A stretch of DNA of 37,049 nucleotides from CAYPTI01 sp964413525 [NCBI: uncultured bacterium] (GTDB lineage Bacteria > T1Sed10-126): the NCBI GenBank assembly GCA_964413525.1, contig CAYPTI010000002.1, forward strand, positions 12,640 through 49,688, read 5' to 3'. Positions 8,198 to 15,221 of this stretch are shown here, one piece after another (within the stretch, counting starts at the first letter, position 1; each line of letters begins with the position of its first letter). A program made the position numbers and the translations under genes. The notes below the pieces were generated by a model that was not told the origin of the DNA, searched no databases, and worked only from the letters and a program-made list of their open reading frames with translations.

Positions 8198-8506
8198 TTG
8201 GACAAGGTACTGGAGTTTAAAGTGCAGGAGATCAGAAATATATTTAGTGGAATCGATCAAAGCTATTCGGAGCTTGATGTACTGAATTCGTCCGATGCGC
8301 TCTATGTTACCAGGGATCTTTCCGACAAACGGTTCCGGATGTATGCCGTGGATCCGCGGGAAGAGGAGGATGTCGATCCTCTCATCACGTTTGAACCCGA
8401 CCAGGAGCATGAATTTGCCTTTGTTAATCGATATTTCATGGTCCGTGACCCGGACTTCGACACGTCGAAGGGAAGCGATCCCACGGATGTCCCGGGCATT
8501 GGCTGA
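8198..8506 (+). CDS. Small acidic protein of unknown function
   Basis: The product is 102 residues and starts at TTG 8198 behind a strong GGAGGGTG at 8183-8190. It is acidic (for example REEEDVDPL and EPDQEHEF) and has no membrane segment or cysteine. Alternating hydrophobic patterns such as DALYVTRD and EFAFVNRYFMVRD suggest a small beta-rich domain. I recognise no family. Codon use is more AT-rich than in most neighbours, and the AT-rich gene-free island begins directly after its stop. Confidence 0.65.
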   Translation: MDKVLEFKVQEIRNIFSGIDQSYSELDVLNSSDALYVTRDLSDKRFRMYAVDPREEEDVDPLITFEPDQEHEFAFVNRYFMVRDPDFDTSKGSDPTDVPGIG

Positions 8507-8536
8507 TCGTTCGGCCGCTGCTTGATCATTTTCTTT
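8504..8536 (+). terminator. Weak candidate intrinsic terminator
   Basis: TGATC at 8504-8508, overlapping the stop codon, can pair with GATCA at 8524-8528 around a GC-rich loop. TTTTCTTT follows at 8529-8536. The stem is short, so this is tentative. Confidence 0.25.
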
Positions 8537-9244
8537 CCAACAACCAAACACCCGCCTCAATCCTTCATTCTTCCCATTTTCAGGATACCGCGCTCGGCAA
8601 GCCTGGATAATGGATGCTTTTTATAGCCAGAAAACTTCTTGGTTTCCCACGTGTATTTAAAGTGATCGACCTTTATACAACGTTATACCAGTTAGATACC
8701 AAAGCTGAAAATTCCTTCTTTATCGTTTGATTTATGGTGGTGCTAACTGGTTGTTATCTATTACAGGGCATGTTGGCCGGGTGGGATGCGGCCAGGTCCG
8801 AGTCCCGAGGCGTTCAACGTTTGGAGGCCGAACGGACACATAAGACGGACGTCACCGCGTCTATCTACTATCCATCTCATGGAAGGAACTTATACGGTGA
8901 GTAAGGCCCTGCATTGATGACGATGATTCACTGACGAAGGGGCAATTGCCGAGCAACGACTGGATGATAGGCACATATAGATACATGATGTGACGTTATG
9001 ACAACATCAACCGGTTGATGTGGAAGCTCTTAAACGGAGCGGTGAGGATTGGATCATCCGTTGAGTCGGCCGGAAGGCACCTGACTTCGGCAGGTTTGGA
9101 CGAGTATCAACATAATATAGCTTATCGGAAGTTATGCCGGAATCTTGCTACCATCCGAGTCCTCCTCCGGTTTCCTGCGGTTTCTTGCTTGTTGGGGAGC
9201 GAAGGAGATTCGAGAAGTTCAGACTATCTGTGCAGGCCGCTTCC
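8507..9244. other. Gene-free AT-richer island, possible structured RNA or regulatory region
   Basis: About 740 bases lie between two convergent genes. The frames that are open here are short and overlap the amidohydrolase antisense, so no protein is supported. Base composition is clearly AT-richer than the flanks, most strongly at about 8521-8760. Possible hairpins are TGGCCG at 8774-8779 with CGGCCA at 8789-8794, and GTCCG at 8796-8800 with CGGAC near 8831-8836. A perfect 18-base palindrome lies at 9004-9021. I compared it by eye with tmRNA, RNase P RNA and SRP RNA and found no match. Confidence 0.5.
9004..9021. repeat. 18-bp perfect palindrome
   Basis: ACATCAACCGGTTGATGT is its own reverse complement over all 18 bases. 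The lack of a loop makes it more like a dimeric protein-binding site than a terminator. It lies in the gene-free island, about 220 bases from the end of the amidohydrolase gene. Confidence 0.7.
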
Positions 9245-10615
9245 TTACGCCGTGGTCAGGTCGTCCAGTTCTCCGTATTCGGTCAGGACGTAATCCCTGG
9301 AGTCGTTTGCTCGGGCGCGAATTTCCTCCCAATCAACCCCGACCAGTTCACCGTCCCGTTTGACGGCCTGACCGGCCACGTACACATGCTCGACGTTTCC
9401 GGTGTTGGCGGACTGAACCACGGCACCGACGGGATCGTTCACCGGCCAGAGATTGGAATCGGTCGCCCGGAGCATGATAAAGTCCGCTTGCTTGCCGGGT
9501 TCGAGGCTACCGATCTCGTCCTCCATGTTCAGGGCCCGGGCTCCTTCCACGGTGGCAAATTCCAGCACGTCACGGGCCTTGAGATCAAGCGTCTCGGGCA
9601 TCTCGCCGGCTTCCAGTTGTTGCCCGTTGTTTCGGGCCCGTTCGGCCTGCAGCATGAACCGCATGGGTGTGAACATCTCACCGCTGATGGACGTGACCAC
9701 GTCAACCCCCAGACAGGGTCGTCCTCCCTGTTCAATAAACGTTCCCGTGGGCGGATACCCGTGTCCCATCATCAGTTCGATTTCGGGAGTGACGGACAGG
9801 GATCCCCCGCTATCGGCCAGCAGTTTGTATTCTTCGGGACTGATGTCGTTAACGTGAACAAAGTTAAGGTCCGGTCCCAATAAATCCGCTTCGTTCAGAC
9901 GTTGTATGGTCCGGGCTTCCCGTCCCCAGGTTCCAAACCCCGCGTGGATCGTACAGAGAACGTCCAGATCGCGAGCCAATTCGAGATCGTTCATGGCCGT
10001 TTCCCAGGAACTGAACTCCGGTCCTCGGATCGCCAAACCGAGCCTGACCAGCCCGTTCTCGTTGTCGGAGAAGTATTCTTCCTGGACACGCCTGCAGTCC
10101 TCGGGATGGTTCAGGTCGCTTTCCTCGTTCCAGTATTCGGCGGAGTTTCGGGTGGGGGTGCCGTGGCCAAACACGGCTCGAATTCCGGAATCCTTCAATC
10201 CCCGGATGAGCCGGTCGGCGTGGTCCGGGGTGTTGACCATGGACCAGTCCAGGATGGTGGTGACCCCGGAGTCCAGGGCTTCGAGAGCTCCCAGCAGGTT
10301 TCCCGTGTAGACGTCCTCCGGACGAAAAGCGCCCCCCAGACCGCCGTAGTAGATGTGATTGAGGTATTCGGTAAGGGTCCAGTCCGCCCCGATGTTACGG
10401 ATGACGGCTTCCCACGTGTGGCGATGGGTGTCGACAAACCCCGGCATAACGATGTGATCGGAAGCGTCCACCACCTCGGCCTCGGGCGCCTCCAGTGATT
10501 CGTCAATCGCCCGGATCGTATCCCCTTCGATCAGCATGTCCCCTCGCCCATCGTCCAACCCTTCTTCTTCCAGCGTCAGAAGGTATCCCTGTTTGATCAA
10601 CGTTCGATTTGACAT
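9245..10615 (-). CDS. Amidohydrolase-family deaminase/hydrolase
   Basis: The product is 456 residues with the metal-dependent amidohydrolase barrel of the TRZ/ATZ and SAH-deaminase group. Metal ligands visible are His64 and His66 (DTHRH), His224 (HAGFG), His254 (VHVND) and Asp305 (LGVDVV). The segment DTHRHTWEAVIRNIGADWTL resembles a subgroup common in actinobacteria and haloarchaea (from memory). The substrate is not known; guanine or another aminoheterocycle is possible. The start ATG at 10613-10615 has AGGTGG about 7 bases upstream. An in-frame extension to 10666 lacks a site. It stands alone, with 222 bases to the next upstream minus-strand gene start region. Confidence 0.87.
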   Translation of the reverse strand: MSNRTLIKQGYLLTLEEEGLDDGRGDMLIEGDTIRAIDESLEAPEAEVVDASDHIVMPGFVDTHRHTWEAVIRNIGADWTLTEYLNHIYYGGLGGAFRPEDVYTGNLLGALEALDSGVTTILDWSMVNTPDHADRLIRGLKDSGIRAVFGHGTPTRNSAEYWNEESDLNHPEDCRRVQEEYFSDNENGLVRLGLAIRGPEFSSWETAMNDLELARDLDVLCTIHAGFGTWGREARTIQRLNEADLLGPDLNFVHVNDISPEEYKLLADSGGSLSVTPEIELMMGHGYPPTGTFIEQGGRPCLGVDVVTSISGEMFTPMRFMLQAERARNNGQQLEAGEMPETLDLKARDVLEFATVEGARALNMEDEIGSLEPGKQADFIMLRATDSNLWPVNDPVGAVVQSANTGNVEHVYVAGQAVKRDGELVGVDWEEIRARANDSRDYVLTEYGELDDLTTA

Positions 10616-10838
10616 CGAGAACCCACCTCTTCCGTTGAAGGGAGTGAGCAGAACGGTGAGTGCCATTCTCGAAGGATGGTTGTCTCGAACGATAAAGCCC
10701 CGCTGTCATCTTCGAAACCCCGTCGAACCGAGGAATCAATGAGCAGTACGAACTATCTCGTCAGGGGATCGCGAACAACGCGATGAACGCAGCGTTGACG
10801 ACGGGATACCCCTGCCCTGCTTCCCGAACCGGTTCGAT

Positions 10839-11936
10839 TCAGGGAAGGTGGCTTAGCGGGTTGACCGGTTTTCTCCCGTTCTCAAGAATTTCGAAGTGCA
10901 GGTTCGGTCCGGTTGCGAGGCCGGACTGACCGACCCGCCCGACCATGTCCCGTTTGTTCACGGTCTGACCGCGGGAAACCGTAATCGTCGACAGGTGGGA
11001 GTACCGGGTGACGTACCCGTTTGGATGCCGGATGTCCACCACAAGCCCGTACCCCCCTACTCTCCCCGCTTCAATCACCCGACCCCGTTCGGAAGCGTGA
11101 ACGGGCGTGCCGTGGCTGGCCCCGAAATCGACGCCGTTGTGGAAGATAACCCGTTCATGGATGGGATGGTACCGGTTGCCAAATCGGGATGTAATCCGTC
11201 GGTGATCCGGACCGACCGGCCAGGAAAACCCCCGGTTGCCGCCCAGGATCCAGTTGTATTTATGGGGATTTTCCGGGGTGGCATCAGGAATGAAGAGTTC
11301 ATCACCCACCTGGAGGGTTGAACGTTCAAGTTCGTTGAATTTTCGAATTTCCTCGGCGGGAATCCCGTAGGTCGATTCCAGCCGCCCGAGGCTCTCCCCT
11401 CGTTCGACCTCATGCAGAACCCCGTCACGGTTCGGGATCCGGAGTTCGGTTCCGACCTGGAGGTGACGAGAACGGCGCAGTCGGTCAAAGTTCGCCGACG
11501 CAATGCTATACAGCTCCCGATCGTAGGTTCGGGCTATGGTCCAGAGACTCTCCCCGGACTCCACCGTGTGGGACAGGAATTCAAGGGAGCCGTCCGGATT
11601 GAAGGGTTTAATATGCTGGATCTGCGGCGGGGTGGTGGATGACAAACTCGACCGATTCACTCGGGGGAAGACAGGTCGATCCGGGTTCCGATCATCCCCG
11701 TGATAGGATTCGGAGTAATCAAGCGAATCCGGTTGCAGGGTCAGATCGGATCCGACGATTGACTCGATGGCGGGTTCGTCGGTTTCGGTTCCGTACAGGT
11801 ACGGAACCGAAACAAACCCGGCGGCCAGGGCCAGAACGATCACTCCGATTCCGAGGGCAACAAGACGTCGCGGATTGGTTTGGTTGGAGGAGAATTCGTC
11901 CAGGATACGTTTCCGGGAGGAGTTAAAATCCTTCAC
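10839..11936 (-). CDS. LysM/M23-domain envelope protein, NlpD-like, with altered active site
   Basis: The product is 365 residues. One membrane segment at about 24-48 anchors it. Two LysM peptidoglycan-binding domains lie at about 122-168 and 174-217. A C-terminal M23 (LytM) domain covers about 250-362. The zinc ligands His266, Asp270 (HNGVD) and His347 are present, as is His314 in YSHLS. The usual HxH motif reads N345-L-H347, so one catalytic histidine is Asn. It may be a weak hydrolase, or an activator of amidases as degenerate LytM proteins such as NlpD are. The start is GTG at 11936 with AGGAGGGAG upstream. Rho lies 242 bases upstream. Confidence 0.88.
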   Translation of the reverse strand: MKDFNSSRKRILDEFSSNQTNPRRLVALGIGVIVLALAAGFVSVPYLYGTETDEPAIESIVGSDLTLQPDSLDYSESYHGDDRNPDRPVFPRVNRSSLSSTTPPQIQHIKPFNPDGSLEFLSHTVESGESLWTIARTYDRELYSIASANFDRLRRSRHLQVGTELRIPNRDGVLHEVERGESLGRLESTYGIPAEEIRKFNELERSTLQVGDELFIPDATPENPHKYNWILGGNRGFSWPVGPDHRRITSRFGNRYHPIHERVIFHNGVDFGASHGTPVHASERGRVIEAGRVGGYGLVVDIRHPNGYVTRYSHLSTITVSRGQTVNKRDMVGRVGQSGLATGPNLHFEILENGRKPVNPLSHLP

Positions 11937-12088
11937 GGTATGGTTCTCCCTCCTTCACAGGGCGACTTCGCCAGCCGAAACGGGCAGCGCCAAGTCGACC
12001 GATGTGAAGCGACGTCGTCAGGTACCGGTAAATCGTTTGTTTGAGTCGCACACAGCATAGGTTTCCGGGCTCATTTGGACAATGCCAA

Positions 12089-12120
12089 TCCCGATCCATC
12101 CTGACCGGACGGGATCGGGA
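12089..12120. repeat. 9-bp inverted repeat between rho and the M23 gene
   Basis: TCCCGATCC at 12089-12097 pairs perfectly with GGATCGGGA at 12112-12120 around a 14-base loop, 59 bases after the rho stop codon. No T-run follows on either strand, so it is not a standard intrinsic terminator. It may be an operator or an RNA-stabilising hairpin. Confidence 0.4.
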
Positions 12121-12178
12121 AACCGAAGGGAGGATAACACTCAGAAGTCAGGGCCGGAAGTACCTCGTTCGACGACCG

Positions 12179-13474
12179 TTACACGGCGGATTCGCTGTTC
12201 ACCATGTCCAGGAACTCCTCGTTCGTTTCGCTTTCGGCCATTTTTTCCAGCACCATCTCCATGCTGTCGCTCACCTGGAGTTGACCGAGTGCTTTGCGGA
12301 TAACGTACACCTTCTGAAGCACATCCTCATCAAGCAACAGTTCTTCCTTCCGGGTGCCCGACCGGTTCAGGTCGATGGCCGGCCAGATTCGTTTGTTGGC
12401 GAGCTCCCGAACCAGGTTGATTTCCATGTTGCCGGTGCCCTTGAATTCCTCAAAGATGACGTCGTCCATCCGGCTCCCGGTTTCGATCAGAGCGGTGGCC
12501 ATGATGGTGAGGCTCCCCCCGTCCTCAATGTTCCGGGCCGCCCCGAAGAACCGTTTCGGCTTGTGGAGCGCATTGGAATCCACCCCTCCGGAGAGTACTT
12601 TTCCCGATGTCGGAACGGTGAGGTTATAGGCCCGGGCCAGTCGGGTAATGCTGTCCAGAAGGATGACGACGTCCCGTTCGTATTCGACGAATCGCTTGGC
12701 TTTTTCGATCACCATTTCGGCCACCTTCGTGTGGCGCTCGGCGGTCTCGTCGAAGGTGGAAGAAACGACTTCCGCGGCCCCGACGTTCCGGCGCATGTCC
12801 GTGACCTCCTCGGGCCGCTCGTCGATCAGGAGGATAATGATGTAGCACTCCGGGTGGTTGGCGTGGATGCTGTTGGCGATTTTTTGCAGCAGAATGGTTT
12901 TCCCGGTCCGCGGAGGAGCCACGATCAGCCCCCGCTGCCCCTTCCCGATGGGAGTAAACAGATCCACGATCCTCATCGAAACCTCGTCAGGAGTGGTCTC
13001 CAGCTCGAATTTTTTTTCCGGATACAGCGGGGTTAGCTGATCAAAATCGTTGCGGTCGGAAGCGTGTTCGGGATTTTCGCCGTTCACGGCCTCGACCCGA
13101 AGAAGGGCATAAAATCGTTCGCTTTCCTTCGGGGGTCGAATCTGTCCGTACACCATATCCCCCATTTTGAGGGAAAACCGCTTCACCTGGGAGGGAGAAA
13201 CGTAAATGTCCTGTTCTCCGGGGGTGTAGCTGTGTTCGGTCTTCCTCAGGAACCCGAACCCGTCCGGCAGCACTTCAAGGGCTCCGGCGCCAAACTGGTT
13301 GCCGTGTTTTTCGGCCTTTTTTTCAAGCAGACGGAACACCAGATCATCACCGGTCTGGCCGTCCAGGTCTTCGATTCCTTCCCGTTCGGCGAGGGATTTC
13401 AGTTGAGATTCTGTTAGTTGCTGCAGGTCATCGATGGAGGCCGAGTGAATGTTGAACTCGTCAACGTCAGCCAT
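12179..13474 (-). CDS. rho: Transcription termination factor Rho
   Basis: Rho is a hexameric RNA helicase that ends transcription and binds cytosolic nascent RNA. The 431-residue product has an N-terminal Rho_N helical domain at about 12-55. A cold-shock-like RNA-binding domain at about 63-130 contains DGFGFLR at 71-77. The ATPase core carries the Walker A APPRTGKT at 186-193. The family blocks [13 protein letters not shown] and [11 protein letters not shown] are intact. The start ATG is at 13472-13474 with GGGAG about 11 bases upstream. The two GGDEF-like genes lie just upstream, 24 bases away, and probably share its transcript. Confidence 0.97.
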   Translation of the reverse strand: MADVDEFNIHSASIDDLQQLTESQLKSLAEREGIEDLDGQTGDDLVFRLLEKKAEKHGNQFGAGALEVLPDGFGFLRKTEHSYTPGEQDIYVSPSQVKRFSLKMGDMVYGQIRPPKESERFYALLRVEAVNGENPEHASDRNDFDQLTPLYPEKKFELETTPDEVSMRIVDLFTPIGKGQRGLIVAPPRTGKTILLQKIANSIHANHPECYIIILLIDERPEEVTDMRRNVGAAEVVSSTFDETAERHTKVAEMVIEKAKRFVEYERDVVILLDSITRLARAYNLTVPTSGKVLSGGVDSNALHKPKRFFGAARNIEDGGSLTIMATALIETGSRMDDVIFEEFKGTGNMEINLVRELANKRIWPAIDLNRSGTRKEELLLDEDVLQKVYVIRKALGQLQVSDSMEMVLEKMAESETNEEFLDMVNSESAV

Positions 13475-13498
13475 GGATCGTCACGCTCCCTGTTCGGT

Positions 13499-14233
13499 TC
13501 AAGTCGTAATGAGGATGTCCTTCAAATCGGCCCAATCCCGAGTGTCGGTGGGGACGTGGAGAAACTGAAGAGTTGGTTCGACGGAAAACCTTGACGAACG
13601 AAGCTGTTCGGTCAGTGTGTTCGTCCGGTCATCGTTCTGCCGGGTTGACGGAAAAACCGCCGCCACGTGGTGTTCGTTCAGGAGTCCCAGGACGTCCCGT
13701 CGTCGGGTCGAGTGCTTCAACGTCTGGGCTGCCTTCCGCCAGGAATTCTCCTCCTGCAGACGGATGGAAAGGAAATACATCGGCGTTTCATGGCGGACAA
13801 ACCGCTGGTATTCGGCATAGGCCTCGGCTTCAAACGGCCGCGGGTAAAGCAGGTTGGTTTCCGGTTCCCGGAACTGTTCCTCGGAGGGTCTGTAAGAGGA
13901 GCCGATAATGGAAAGTTCACCCATCAGGCCGGAAAGGGCCGACGGAGAAATCCCCTCCACCCGGATGGTTAGCTGCCGCCCGAGTTCCGAGAACGTGATG
14001 CTGTCGGAAACGGTATCGGAATTGTCTTCCGGAGGTGGTGAACTCTCCAGTTCAAACAGGGGTTGATCGGGTCGGCTGTACCGGATCCGGTGTCGACGAT
14101 CGTTTCGGCGCCAGCGGGACGAAAGCTGCAGGAGCCAGTCCTCAAAATCCTGGTTACGGTCCGGATTTTCCTCATCCACGTCCCGGATGAGGCTGGTTTC
14201 ACGGATTTCGTTCAGGGTTGATTCAAGGTTCAC
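13499..14233 (-). CDS. Degenerate GGDEF-like protein (second of a tandem pair)
   Basis: The product is 244 residues. Residues about 127-213 follow the layout of a GGDEF domain. A NLLYPRPFEAEAY segment stands where NRRxF is usual, then a strand MYFLSIRL. A helix leads to RRRDVLGLL, where R-xx-D-xx-R-GGDEF normally occurs, followed by HVAAVFPST and a terminal helix. The GGDEF signature and metal-binding acidic residues are missing, so no diguanylate cyclase activity is expected. The N-terminal half, residues 1-125, is unassigned. The start is GTG at 14233 and overlaps the previous stop by four bases. It ends 24 bases before rho. The fold call is by eye. Confidence 0.62.
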   Translation of the reverse strand: MNLESTLNEIRETSLIRDVDEENPDRNQDFEDWLLQLSSRWRRNDRRHRIRYSRPDQPLFELESSPPPEDNSDTVSDSITFSELGRQLTIRVEGISPSALSGLMGELSIIGSSYRPSEEQFREPETNLLYPRPFEAEAYAEYQRFVRHETPMYFLSIRLQEENSWRKAAQTLKHSTRRRDVLGLLNEHHVAAVFPSTRQNDDRTNTLTEQLRSSRFSVEPTLQFLHVPTDTRDWADLKDILITT

Positions 14234-14919
14234 TGAAACGTCATCACCTTAGCCTTCAATTCCGGATGGTTCTGAAACTGGTGTCGGTAGGTCAATCGTT
14301 TCGTTGAGGAAAGCAGGAACTGCTGTTGTACGCGTTCCAGGATTACGTCGGCTTCATCGGGGGAGGTGAAGGGACAGGCGGCGGCCACCATCCCGGAGAA
14401 ATACCCCAGACGATCCCCTCTCCTCAAGGACTGGACCAGCGAGAACAGGGTGGCGTCGGCACTCCACTTGAGAAGCAAAACCGAAAGATCCTTCTCCTCT
14501 CCGAGGTCATCAAACCGGTTCAATTCCCTTCGACTTACATCCTCCAGCCAGTATTCCCCGCCATAGATAAGGGGACGGATGGAAAAATAGTCCCGCCGGG
14601 TCGGATCACTGGATCGCGGTTGAACCCGGTCCAGAACGTGGGATAAGTACTCGATCAATTCGGAAATGTACTCCGGAGACGAAGAATCAACCAGCTCCCG
14701 GACGGTCCACTCGTCCCGGTGCCGATAACCGATGATGTTCCTGCTGTCCTGCTGGAGAAACACCACCCGTTCATCCATGGAACGAAGCGACCGACGGAGA
14801 GCAATCTCCTCCCCCTGATCCTCAAGCTCGTTGAACGGAAATGCCTCGTCCAGCACGGTGGGAAACTGGTCCGGTTCGGTTTCAAGGATCTGTAAAAAAT
14901 CAGCCCAGGTCTGAATCAG
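14230..14919 (-). CDS. Degenerate GGDEF-like protein (first of the pair), possible non-AUG start
   Basis: The C-terminal half contains a VLLLKW strand, then LRRGDRLGYFSGMVAAACPF and a DEADVILERVQQQF helix. These match the order of strands and helices in a GGDEF domain without its signature. The conventional start is GTG at 14856, which has no ribosome binding site. The frame stays open 21 codons upstream to CTG at 14919 and ATT at 14916. A strong GGAGG at 14927-14931 is spaced 7 bases from CTG, so a non-standard start giving about 229 residues is proposed. An in-frame stop lies one codon before that CTG. It is coupled to the next gene by a GTGA overlap. Function unknown. Confidence 0.58.
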   Translation of the reverse strand: MIQTWADFLQILETEPDQFPTVLDEAFPFNELEDQGEEIALRRSLRSMDERVVFLQQDSRNIIGYRHRDEWTVRELVDSSSPEYISELIEYLSHVLDRVQPRSSDPTRRDYFSIRPLIYGGEYWLEDVSRRELNRFDDLGEEKDLSVLLLKWSADATLFSLVQSLRRGDRLGYFSGMVAAACPFTSPDEADVILERVQQQFLLSSTKRLTYRHQFQNHPELKAKVMTFQ

Positions 14920-15129
14920 AAGTCATCCTCCACCCTTCTCGGATCGTCGTCGGGTAGTCTGGAAGTCGGTGGTTTCGTTTGTATGTGGGGAACGTCGTCC
15001 GTTGATGAAGGCTCTCCTCGGATGGAAGATGAAGCCGGACACGGCTATTCGAACCAATGATTGGATAAAAACGATGAAGTCATCGTACCCTTTTCGTGTA
15101 TGCGGGAGCCGGAAGGTTCGAACAAATAG
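14920..15129 (-). other. Leader region of the GGDEF-like/rho operon
   Basis: About 200 untranslated bases lie between the proposed promoter and the first coding frame. No supported gene is present. The region contains the hairpin and T-run described separately and the GGAGG at 14927-14931. I recognise no known riboswitch. Confidence 0.4.
15065..15086 (-). terminator. Hairpin plus T-run: argS terminator or operon attenuator
   Basis: Read on the minus strand, ACGATGA and TCATCGT (15071-15086) form a perfect inverted repeat with a two-base centre, followed by a TTTTTAT stretch (15065-15071). The real stem would be about five pairs. It lies downstream of argS and also downstream of the proposed promoter at 15130-15159, so it would act on both transcripts. 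Confidence 0.4.
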
Positions 15130-15159
15130 ATTTTACTACGCATGGTTTCCGAAGGTCAA
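15130..15159 (-). promoter_or_regulatory. Candidate sigma-70-type promoter for the GGDEF-like/rho operon
   Basis: On the minus strand, TTGACC (15159-15154) is followed after 18 bases by TAAAAT (15135-15130). Each matches consensus at 5 of 6 positions. It sits between the argS stop and the GGDEF-like genes and is the best promoter match I see in the window. Confidence 0.6.
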
Positions 15160-15221
15160 CCGGCCCGTCGGAAGGGAGCGTGTGAACCGTGACTCTCCCG
15201 GACGGTTATGAATTGCTCTCC

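Noticed and set aside
8920-8945. CTGACGA stretch resembling a hammerhead ribozyme core
   Set aside because: The GAAAC partner and the three stems cannot be placed around it.
8761-8960. Possible tmRNA, RNase P RNA or SRP RNA
   Set aside because: The conserved cores of these RNAs are not present. A CAGGTCCGAG stretch slightly recalls SRP RNA, but the GGAA loop region is missing.
9015-9293. 92-codon frame in the gene-free island
   Set aside because: It has no ribosome site, runs into the antisense of the amidohydrolase and has no recognisable pattern.
14969-15211. 80-codon + strand frame between argS and the GGDEF-like genes
   Set aside because: It has no ribosome site, unusual residue composition, and overlaps the minus-strand promoter and hairpin.
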